From Oscillospiraceae bacterium (GTDB lineage Bacteria > Bacillota > Clostridia > Oscillospirales > Oscillospiraceae): DNA of 37,735 bases. The position numbers and the translations under genes were made by a program. The notes under the pieces were generated by a model. That model had not been told where the DNA came from, did no database searches, and saw only the letters and a program-made list of their open reading frames with translations. Shown here one piece after another: positions 31,086-37,735 of the stretch. Each line of letters opens with the position of its first letter. The stretch's first letter is position 1. The stretch is from the NCBI GenBank assembly GCA_017466215.1, contig JAFTUO010000004.1, positions 1 to 37,735 of the forward strand, read 5' to 3'.

Positions 31086-32930
31086 TTGAATATTTTAGAG
31101 AAAATCCACGGCCACAGCGATCTGACCGCCCTTGACGCAGACCAGCGCCAAGAGCTTTGCGCGCAGATCCGGCAGTTTCTCATTGATAACATTTCCAAGA
31201 CCGGCGGCCATCTGGCCTCCAATCTGGGTGTGGTTGAGCTGACTGTCGCGCTGGAGACCGTATTTGATACCGAAAATGACCGTCTGGTTTTTGATGTTGG
31301 TCATCAGTCTTATGTCCATAAACTGCTGACCGGCCGCCAGGCGGATTTTGCGCAGCTGCGCCAATTTGGCGGCATTGCCGGCTTCCCCAAGCCCTGCGAA
31401 AGCAATACCGATGCCTTTGTTGCCGGCCACGCATCCAATTCCGTCTCCATCGCCCTGGGTATGGCCCGTGCCAGAACGCTGCTTGGCGAAGATTATGACG
31501 TGGTTGCTGTGATCGGCGACGGCGCTGCCACTGGCGGTATGGCCTACGAGGGCCTGAATGATGCTGCTGACAGCGGTGAGCCGATGGTAGTCATCCTCAA
31601 CGACAACGAGATGTCTATCGACCGCAATGTTGGCGGCTTTGCGCGGCATTTGTCCCGCCTGCGTACCAAGGAAAAATATCTCGGTATGAAGGCACATTAC
31701 CGCAGCTTTCTTACCGATCTTCCCGGCGGCAGGTTTATTTACCGTGTAACCAGCCGGATGAAGGATTGGCTCAAGCGGGTGCTTTTGCCCACCACCATCT
31801 TTGAAAATATGGGCTTTACCTATCTTGGCCCGGTAGATGGCCACGATCTGGAGAGCTTAACGTCGCTGCTGCAGTATGCCAAGGAACTGCGAAAGCCCGT
31901 GCTTGTCCACGTGCTGACCCAAAAGGGCAAGGGGTATAAATATGCAGAAAGCAGTCCTGCACAGTTTCACGGCATCGGCTGCTTTGATCCGGAATCCGGC
32001 AAAGCCGCAGGCAAGGGCAGCAGCACATTTTCTGACACCTTCGGCGATCAACTGACCGCTCTTGCCCGGGAAAACCCGCGCATTTGCGCCATCACAGCTG
32101 CTATGCCCGGCGGTACCGGCCTGCTGAAATTTAAGGATGAATTCCCCAAGCGGCTTTTTGACGTGGGTATTGCCGAGGAACACGCAGTCTCTATGGCCGG
32201 CGGCCTTGCAAAGCAGGGGATGATCCCTGTTGTTGCGGTGTATTCCACCTTCCTGCAGCGCGCTTATGACCAGCTTTTGCAGGACATTGCAATGCTGAAG
32301 CTGCACGTTGTCTTTGCTGTTGACCGGGCAGGTCTGGTTGGTGAGGACGGCGAGACTCACCACGGCGTTTTTGACGTTGGTTACCTGCGGCAGATCCCCG
32401 GTATGACCGTTCTGGCGCCTGCCAGCTGCGAGGAATTACGGCAGATGCTGCGCTGGGCTGTGAATGTATGCGATGGCCCTGCGGCCATCCGTTACCCCAG
32501 GGGCGGCGACGGACCTTACCATAGCGCCCGCTGGAGCAGCAGCAACTGTGTGCTTACCCATCGAGAGGGAAATAGCTGCGCCATAATTACCTACGGAACA
32601 CTCATCAATCAAGCTCTGGAAGCTGCGGATATCCTTGCTCAGCAGGGGATAGAGGCGAAGGTCATTCGTTTGACGGCCTTAAATCCGCTGCCCGAGGATG
32701 CGCTGCGTGAAGCACTTGCGGATATCAGCAACGTTTTTGTGGTGGAGGAGACCTGCGCAGGCTCCGGAATCTCCGCCGCGATCAGTCACCAGATTTGTAA
32801 ATGCACCGCTCTGGATCTGGGCGGCGAATATGTTACCCACGGCAGCATTCGGCAGCTGTATCAAAAGCACGGTTTGGATGCAAGCTCCATCGCACAAAAA
32901 ATTCAGGAGGTCCTGGTCTGTGAAAATTAA
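31086..32930 (+). CDS. dxs: 1-deoxy-D-xylulose-5-phosphate synthase
   Basis: This encodes a 614-residue thiamine-diphosphate enzyme that condenses pyruvate and glyceraldehyde 3-phosphate, the first step of the MEP isoprenoid pathway. The cofactor motif GDGAATGGMAYEGLNDA, the conserved glutamate in GIAEEHAVSMAGG and the C-terminal transketolase domain are all present. The start is a TTG with AGGTAGTG upstream; the N-terminus from it matches the family. Its last 11 bases overlap tlyA. It lies directly after ole-oapA. Confidence 0.96.
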   Translation: MNILEKIHGHSDLTALDADQRQELCAQIRQFLIDNISKTGGHLASNLGVVELTVALETVFDTENDRLVFDVGHQSYVHKLLTGRQADFAQLRQFGGIAGFPKPCESNTDAFVAGHASNSVSIALGMARARTLLGEDYDVVAVIGDGAATGGMAYEGLNDAADSGEPMVVILNDNEMSIDRNVGGFARHLSRLRTKEKYLGMKAHYRSFLTDLPGGRFIYRVTSRMKDWLKRVLLPTTIFENMGFTYLGPVDGHDLESLTSLLQYAKELRKPVLVHVLTQKGKGYKYAESSPAQFHGIGCFDPESGKAAGKGSSTFSDTFGDQLTALARENPRICAITAAMPGGTGLLKFKDEFPKRLFDVGIAEEHAVSMAGGLAKQGMIPVVAVYSTFLQRAYDQLLQDIAMLKLHVVFAVDRAGLVGEDGETHHGVFDVGYLRQIPGMTVLAPASCEELRQMLRWAVNVCDGPAAIRYPRGGDGPYHSARWSSSNCVLTHREGNSCAIITYGTLINQALEAADILAQQGIEAKVIRLTALNPLPEDALREALADISNVFVVEETCAGSGISAAISHQICKCTALDLGGEYVTHGSIRQLYQKHGLDASSIAQKIQEVLVCEN

Positions 32931-33723
32931 GAAAAGATTGGATGTCCTCCTGACGGAAAATGGCTTCTGCGACAGCCGCTCCAAGGCGCAGGCCATCATT
33001 ATGGCCGGCCAGGTCTATGTGGACGGCCAAAAGGCGGACAAGCCCGGCATTTCCTACGAGGAAACCGTGGCTATTGAGGTCCGCGGCGAAAGCTGCCCCT
33101 ATGTCAGCCGGGGCGGACTTAAGCTGGAAAAGGCCCTGCGGGACTTTGGTGTTGATCCTACCGGCTTTGTCTGCAGTGATTCCGGTGCATCCACCGGCGG
33201 TTTTACTGACTGCCTGCTGCAGCAGGGCGCAAGCAAGGTCTTTGCCATCGACGTGGGCTACGGTCAGCTGGACTGGAAGATCCGCAGCGACCCCCGCGTG
33301 GTGGTTATGGAGCGCACCAACATCCGCTATGTTACGCCGGAGGATCTGGGCGAAGCTCTGGATCTTTCCGTTATTGACGTAAGCTTCATTTCCCTGAAGA
33401 TCGTTCTGCCCGCTATCAAGGCACTTTTGAAGCCCAACGGCCAGGTGCTTTGCCTGATCAAGCCCCAGTTTGAGGCAGGGCGGGAGAAGGTAGGGAAGAA
33501 AGGCGTTGTTCGCGAGCCTGAGACCCATATTCAGGTACTGGATGATTTCGTGAAGCTGGCGCAAAGCCTTAATTTTACCATTCTCGGCCTGACTTTCTCT
33601 CCCGTGAAAGGGCCGGAGGGAAATATTGAATTTCTGGGGCATCTGACCCTGGCTGACCGGGAAGGCATTACGCCGGATACTGCCCAGGTCGTTAGCGATG
33701 CCCACACAGCACTGAAGGGGTGA
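32920..33723 (+). CDS. tlyA: TlyA family rRNA 2'-O-methyltransferase
   Basis: This encodes a 267-residue protein with an S4 RNA-binding domain (about residues 1-60) and an FtsJ-like methyltransferase domain containing DSGASTGGFTDCLLQ. The characterised mycobacterial homologue methylates 16S and 23S rRNA cytidines; the older name is haemolysin A. It starts at a GTG with AGGAGGT eight bases upstream, inside the end of dxs. A longer frame to 32698 lies within dxs and is rejected. Confidence 0.93.
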   Translation: MKIKKRLDVLLTENGFCDSRSKAQAIIMAGQVYVDGQKADKPGISYEETVAIEVRGESCPYVSRGGLKLEKALRDFGVDPTGFVCSDSGASTGGFTDCLLQQGASKVFAIDVGYGQLDWKIRSDPRVVVMERTNIRYVTPEDLGEALDLSVIDVSFISLKIVLPAIKALLKPNGQVLCLIKPQFEAGREKVGKKGVVREPETHIQVLDDFVKLAQSLNFTILGLTFSPVKGPEGNIEFLGHLTLADREGITPDTAQVVSDAHTALKG

Positions 33724-33728
33724 AACGT

Positions 33729-34589
33729 ATGAAAAATGTCATATTAACGCCCAATCCCTATCGGGACAGAGGCTTTCAGACTGTGCGCGAAGCCAAGCGG
33801 ATTCTGGAGGAATCCGGCGTTTCCTGCAAGGTCTGCCTGCCTTTTGAAGTGGACAGTACATTTGTTTTACCCAATGATCTGCTTTTTTCCCGCCTGGAGA
33901 ATCAGATCCATCATTGCGATCTGGTGATCTGCTTCGGCGGCGACGGTACGATCCTGCATATGGCAAAAACCGCCACGAAAGCCGGCGTGCCGATCCTCGG
34001 TGTCAATATCGGCACTATGGGCTTTATGGCCGAGCTGGAATCCACCGAGCTGGAGCAGCTTCGCCGCCTGGCGTCGGATAACTATACCATCGACAGCCGT
34101 CTGATGCTGGATGTGATCGTCCAGCGACAGCAGGACATCATCTTCCACGATATCAGCTTAAATGACGTGGTGGTAACCAAGGGCGCTGTGGCGCGGATTA
34201 TGAATCTGAGTGTGGAGTGCGACGGCGTGGAGGCCGTTTCCTTCGGCGGAGACGGCGTAATCGTCGCGACGCCCACCGGCTCTACCGCTTACAGTTTGTC
34301 CGCCGGTGGCCCCATCATCGAACCGGAGACGGACAGTATGCTGATCACACCCATTTGCGCACACGATATCGTCAGCCGGTGCATCGTTACCTCCGGGAAA
34401 CGGGTGATCACCGTGAATATGCGCAACAACACAAAACGAAACGCATTTTTAAGCGTTGACGGCGGAAAAGCCTTTCGCCTCAATCCCGAGGATAAGGTAA
34501 CCGTCCGCAAATCCAAATTGGAAACCAAGCTGCTCCGGTTAAAGGATCGCAGTTTTTATGACGTTGTCAATATGAAGTTCAGAAAATGA
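33729..34589 (+). CDS. nadK: NAD kinase
   Basis: This encodes a 286-residue enzyme that phosphorylates NAD to NADP. The GGDGT motif (residues 70-74) and the NDVVVTKG and GDGVIVATPTGSTAYSLSAGGP segments are intact. The ATG at 33729 has AAGGGGTGA upstream; the in-frame GTG at 33720 is inside that site. Its end is ten bases before argR. Confidence 0.96.
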   Translation: MKNVILTPNPYRDRGFQTVREAKRILEESGVSCKVCLPFEVDSTFVLPNDLLFSRLENQIHHCDLVICFGGDGTILHMAKTATKAGVPILGVNIGTMGFMAELESTELEQLRRLASDNYTIDSRLMLDVIVQRQQDIIFHDISLNDVVVTKGAVARIMNLSVECDGVEAVSFGGDGVIVATPTGSTAYSLSAGGPIIEPETDSMLITPICAHDIVSRCIVTSGKRVITVNMRNNTKRNAFLSVDGGKAFRLNPEDKVTVRKSKLETKLLRLKDRSFYDVVNMKFRK

Positions 34590-34599
34590 GGTGGAAATT

Positions 34600-35052
34600 A
34601 TGAAGAGCCAAAGACAAGCAAAAATTATGGAGATCATCTCCAACAGAGATATTGAAACCCAGGAGCACCTGCTGCTGGAGCTGAATAAGGCAGGTTTTCG
34701 CAGCACCCAAGCTACCATTTCCCGGGACATAAAGGAGCTGCGGATCGTTAAGGAGCTGACCAATTTCGGCACATACCGCTATACCGCCGCCACCAGCGAG
34801 GTTTCCGGTACATTTTCCAGCAAGCTGAACACCATTTTCCGTCAGTGCATCACCCGCTATGACTATGCAATGAATATGGTGGTTATCCATACGCTTCCCG
34901 GCCTGGCATCTGCCGCCGCATCTGCTGTGGATGCAATGAATATGAGCGTTGTTGTGGGCACTTTGGCCGGCGATGACACCGTGTTTATCGTAATGCGGGA
35001 TATGAACGCTGCCGCAGCTTTCTGCGGTGAGATCCAGAATCTGCTGGACTAA
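34600..35052 (+). CDS. argR: arginine repressor ArgR/AhrC
   Basis: This encodes a 150-residue hexameric regulator of arginine synthesis and breakdown. The winged helix contains STQATISRDIKELRIVK, and the C-terminal domain has GTLAGDDTVFIV, the arginine pocket. GAGGTGG overlapping the nadK stop precedes the ATG at 34600. Its place before recN is conserved in Firmicutes. I saw no ARG box in this window. Confidence 0.95.
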   Translation: MKSQRQAKIMEIISNRDIETQEHLLLELNKAGFRSTQATISRDIKELRIVKELTNFGTYRYTAATSEVSGTFSSKLNTIFRQCITRYDYAMNMVVIHTLPGLASAAASAVDAMNMSVVVGTLAGDDTVFIVMRDMNAAAAFCGEIQNLLD

Positions 35053-35073
35053 CTTTTACGGGAGGAGTACGCC

Positions 35074-36720
35074 ATGCTGAGCCTTCTGCATATTGAGAAT
35101 ATTGCGGTCATCGAGCGGGCGGAAATCTCCCTCGGCCGTGGTTTTCACGTTCTCACCGGTGAGACCGGTGCCGGTAAATCCATCCTGATCGACGCCATTT
35201 CTGCCATTTTGGGCGAACGCTCCTATCGGGATATGATCCGTACCGGGGCAGACAAAGCCTCTGTCCGGGCGATTTTTACAGACGTGCCGGAATATCCCTG
35301 GTTTGAGGAAAACGGCGTAGAGTACGACAGCGAGGTCGTCATCCAGCGGGATATCTACCTGGACGGCAGAAATAACTGTCGGGTCAACGGCACGCCGGTT
35401 ACCGTTACCATTTTGCGCAAGCTGGGCATCCAGCTGATCAATATTCACGGTCAGCACGATTCTCAATCGCTGTTTGACGAGAACAATCATCTGCGTTTTC
35501 TGGATGATTTTGCCGAAAATGCCCCGCTTCGTGATACATATGCGGAAAAATATGCTGCTGTGGATTCCTTAAATAAGGAAATCGAGCGTCTGTCTATGGA
35601 CGAGGGTGAGAAGCTGCGCAAGCTTGAAATGCTGAAGTATCAGATTGCCGAGATCGAAAAGGCTGAGCTTGAAGCAGGGGAGGATGAGACCCTGGAAGAT
35701 CGGCGCAAGGTGCTTCAGAATGCTGAAAAGCTGTCTGACGGCCTGAACGGTGCTGTTGAGAGCCTTTACGGCTCAGACGACACGGACGGCGCAATTTCCC
35801 TGCTTAGCAACGCCCAGCACGAGCTTGCCCGGCTGTCGCGCTACACCGATACCTTTGCCGAATTGCAGGAAACGCTGACGGATCTGATGTACAGGATCCA
35901 GGATGCAGCGGATGAACTGCGATCCCAGTGGGACGAGCTTTCCTATTCCGGCGACGAATTGGAGCGGATCGAGGCCCGTCTGGATGTGATCCACCGCCTG
36001 CGGCGCAAATACGGCGCAGACTGTGCTGAAATTCTGGAATACCTGGAAAATGCCCGCAAAGAATTGGATGAGATCGAATTCTCCGACGATCATCTGGACA
36101 AGCTAAAGCGCAAGCTTCTAAAGGCTGAGAAAGAGGCTTGGGATGCGGCCTATGCCCTGCGTGACAGCAGAATTGCGGCTGCTGAGAAGCTGTCTGCCCG
36201 AATTCTTGACGAGCTTTCCCAGCTGGATATGCCGAAGGTACAGTTTTCCTGCGTATTTACCGAGCTGGAATTGACTGCGAACGGCGCTGACAGCGTGGCA
36301 TTCTATATGTCCGCCAATGCCGGCGAAGCTCTGAAGCCTATGAGCAAAGTCGCATCCGGCGGCGAATTGGCCCGGATTATGCTGGCCATCAAGAATGTGC
36401 TTGCCGAGCAGGACCAGGTTCCCACACTGATCTTTGACGAGGTAGATACCGGTGTTTCCGGACGCGCCGCTGTCAAGGTGGCTGAAAAACTCCACAGTAT
36501 TGCCGGTAAGAAGCAGGTGCTTTGCGTTACACACCTGCCCCAGATCGCGGCGAAGGGCGACAATCATATGCTGATCTCCAAGTCCGAGCGGGACGGCCGT
36601 ACTTATACAACGGTTACACCGCTTGACCGAGAGGGGAGAAAGCAGGAGCTTGCCCGGATCATCGGCGGCGCCAACATTACAGAAACTACACTCAAGAGTG
36701 CAGAAGAAATGCTGCAGTAA
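35074..36720 (+). CDS. recN: DNA repair protein RecN
   Basis: This encodes a 548-residue SMC-like ATPase that gathers at double-strand breaks. Walker A GETGAGKS is near residue 30. A long coiled coil fills about 160-360, and the C-terminal half has the signature VASGGELARIMLA and Walker B LIFDEVDTGVSG. GGGAGGAG precedes the ATG. It closes the OLE operon. No hairpin follows before the next promoter 11 bases on. Confidence 0.96.
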   Translation: MLSLLHIENIAVIERAEISLGRGFHVLTGETGAGKSILIDAISAILGERSYRDMIRTGADKASVRAIFTDVPEYPWFEENGVEYDSEVVIQRDIYLDGRNNCRVNGTPVTVTILRKLGIQLINIHGQHDSQSLFDENNHLRFLDDFAENAPLRDTYAEKYAAVDSLNKEIERLSMDEGEKLRKLEMLKYQIAEIEKAELEAGEDETLEDRRKVLQNAEKLSDGLNGAVESLYGSDDTDGAISLLSNAQHELARLSRYTDTFAELQETLTDLMYRIQDAADELRSQWDELSYSGDELERIEARLDVIHRLRRKYGADCAEILEYLENARKELDEIEFSDDHLDKLKRKLLKAEKEAWDAAYALRDSRIAAAEKLSARILDELSQLDMPKVQFSCVFTELELTANGADSVAFYMSANAGEALKPMSKVASGGELARIMLAIKNVLAEQDQVPTLIFDEVDTGVSGRAAVKVAEKLHSIAGKKQVLCVTHLPQIAAKGDNHMLISKSERDGRTYTTVTPLDREGRKQELARIIGGANITETTLKSAEEMLQ

Positions 36721-36730
36721 CTTGTTTTAC

Positions 36731-36759
36731 TTGACAAAACCGTATCCATTTGTTAGGAT
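36731..36759 (+). promoter_or_regulatory. sigma-A promoter for tyrS
   Basis: Perfect -35 TTGACA (36731-36736), 17-bp spacer, extended -10 TGT then TAGGAT (36754-36759). Confidence 0.87.
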
Positions 36760-36765
36760 ATCTTC

Positions 36766-37016
36766 AACGCGATGATGGGAAGAAGTAAGCGATCCGTTTC
36801 CCGCCAGAGAGCTGCCGGTCGGTGCAAGGCAGTGGGGAAATACGCCGAAATACCTCCCGGAGCGGCTTCCTTGAAATTGCAGTAGGGGAGGACGGGCGCG
36901 CCCGAGACAGCGCGAAGCGTTATTGGACGCTATGAGGTTTGCATCGTGAGGTGCAAATAAACCAGAGGTGGTACCGCGTATTTTACGCCCTCTGTCCGTA
37001 AGGACGGAGGGCGATT
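36766..37016 (+). promoter_or_regulatory. tyrosine T-box leader with terminator/antiterminator
   Basis: This leader senses uncharged tRNA(Tyr). The T-box AGAGGTGGTACCGCG (36964-36978) is followed by a 12-bp terminator stem (36986-36997 with 37002-37013, loop GTAA, one G-U). Stem I starts near GATGATGGGA, with GAAGAAGTAAG as the 5' side of the specifier loop. The specifier is most likely UAC (Tyr) at 36851-36853, just before the TCCC that pairs back to GGGA; another TAC at 36841 is possible. The gene it controls, tyrS, confirms the amino acid. Confidence 0.95.
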
Positions 37017-37038
37017 ACTATTTCAGGAGGAAATGAAG

Positions 37039-37735
37039 ATGAAAGTTTATGACGAACTGGTGGCCCGTGGTCTGATCGCCCAGGTTACCAATGAAGAAGA
37101 AATCCGGGAAATGATCGACAACGGCAAGGCCACGTTCTATATTGGCTTTGACCCCACCGCAGATTCTCTGCACGTTGGCCATTTTATGGCGCTGTGTCTG
37201 ATGAAGCGGCTGCAGATGGCCGGCAACAAGCCCATTGCCCTGATCGGCGGCGGCACTGCTATGATCGGCGACCCTTCCGGCCGTACCGATATGCGCTCTA
37301 TGATGACCAAAGAGGTCATCGACCACAACTGCGCCTGCTTCAAGAAGCAGATGGAGCGCTTTATTGAGTTTGGCGAGGGCAAGGCCCAGATGGTCAACAA
37401 TGCCGACTGGCTGCTGAATCTGAATTACGTTGATTTTATCCGGGAGATCGGCGGCTGCTTCTCTGTTAATAATATGCTGCGCGCTGAGTGCTTCAAGCAG
37501 AGAATGGAAAAGGGCCTGAGCTTCCTGGAGTTCAACTATATGCCTATGCAGTCCTACGATTTCTACTACCTGTTCCAGCACTACGGCTGTAATATGCAGT
37601 TCGGCGGCAACGACCAGTGGAGCAATATGCTGGGTGGCACAGAGCTGATCCGCCGCAAGCTGGGCAAGGATGCCCACGCTATGACCATCACGCTGCTGCT
37701 GAACTATGAGGGCAAGAAGATGGGCAAGACCGCCA
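37039..37735 (+). CDS. tyrS: tyrosyl-tRNA synthetase (partial, cut by window end)
   Basis: The first 232 residues of a class I synthetase that charges tRNA(Tyr). [15 protein letters not shown] contains the HIGH-type motif (HVGH), and [20 protein letters not shown] and GGNDQWSN form the tyrosine pocket. The second signature reads KKMGKT at the very edge. AGGAGG lies eight bases before the ATG at 37039; an ATG at 37033 is too close to it. The gene runs off the window. Confidence 0.96.
   Translation, partial: MKVYDELVARGLIAQVTNEEEIREMIDNGKATFYIGFDPTADSLHVGHFMALCLMKRLQMAGNKPIALIGGGTAMIGDPSGRTDMRSMMTKEVIDHNCACFKKQMERFIEFGEGKAQMVNNADWLLNLNYVDFIREIGGCFSVNNMLRAECFKQRMEKGLSFLEFNYMPMQSYDFYYLFQHYGCNMQFGGNDQWSNMLGGTELIRRKLGKDAHAMTITLLLNYEGKKMGKTA

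Noticed and set aside
32698-32919. Longer tlyA reading frame reaching back into dxs
   Set aside because: It is out-of-frame translation of dxs; the GTG at 32920 has an ideal AGGAGGT and starts at the S4 domain.
1-37735. CRISPR arrays, rRNA genes, tRNA genes, transposases
   Set aside because: No repeat-spacer pattern, rRNA conserved blocks, tRNA cloverleafs (other than the tmRNA end) or transposase genes were seen.

Overview
The window looks like core chromosome of a spore-forming Clostridia member, most likely an Oscillospirales/Ruminococcaceae-type anaerobe. This is inferred from the complete spoIIIA operon, Firmicutes gene orders (clpP-clpX-lon-engB; tepA near ftsK; xseA-xseB-ispA and dxs-tlyA-nadK-argR-recN), a T-box in front of tyrS, and moderate GC content. 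No taxonomic marker gene is present, so genus cannot be called.

Layout. 40-4954: protein quality control (clpP, clpX, lon) and the ribosome-assembly GTPase engB, closed by a bidirectional terminator. 4989-5730 (minus): a TSCPD-domain protein and a YbaK-type deacylase. 5955-7382: a lone polyprenyl-phosphate sugar transferase with its own promoter and terminator. 7469-11731: a TepA-type ClpP-fold protease, a divergent UppP-like membrane protein and FtsK/SpoIIIE. 11814-12398: an ECF transporter S component. 12472-16962: spoIIIAA to spoIIIAH, eight genes packed head to tail. 17084-21677: asp23, nusB, a TsaD paralogue, xseA, xseB, ispA and a small membrane protein, all from one strong promoter.

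21718-29740 is a mixed block of small units: a cytidylate-kinase-like protein, an alpha/beta hydrolase and a PHP phosphoesterase, then a small AT-rich islet (24137-25440) bounded by an 18-bp direct repeat of the tmRNA 3' end, then the trans-translation cluster on the minus strand (smpB, cyclophilin, ssrA/tmRNA), a HAD phosphatase, an SOS-like dinB operon and a Nudix hydrolase.

29806-36720 holds the most unusual item. About 600 nt without a plus-strand gene, preceded by an extended -10 promoter, is followed immediately by a 194-residue membrane protein carrying a DxxxD motif, then dxs, tlyA, nadK, argR and recN. Length, position and the downstream protein identify this as an OLE (Ornate, Large, Extremophilic) RNA gene with oapA. 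The usual isoprenoid/DNA-repair operon around OLE is split here: xseA-xseB-ispA end at a terminator about 8 kb upstream. 36731-37735 is a tyrosine T-box leader and the start of tyrS, cut by the window edge.

How it fits together: ClpXP and Lon degrade proteins, including those that SmpB/tmRNA (ANDNNTV-like tag ending in ALAA: actual encoded part DNNTVALAA) marks for destruction. IspA and Dxs feed isoprenoid synthesis, which supplies the undecaprenyl carrier used by the sugar transferase and recycled by UppP-type enzymes. XseAB, RecN and DinB serve DNA repair. SpoIIIA and FtsK/SpoIIIE serve endospore formation.
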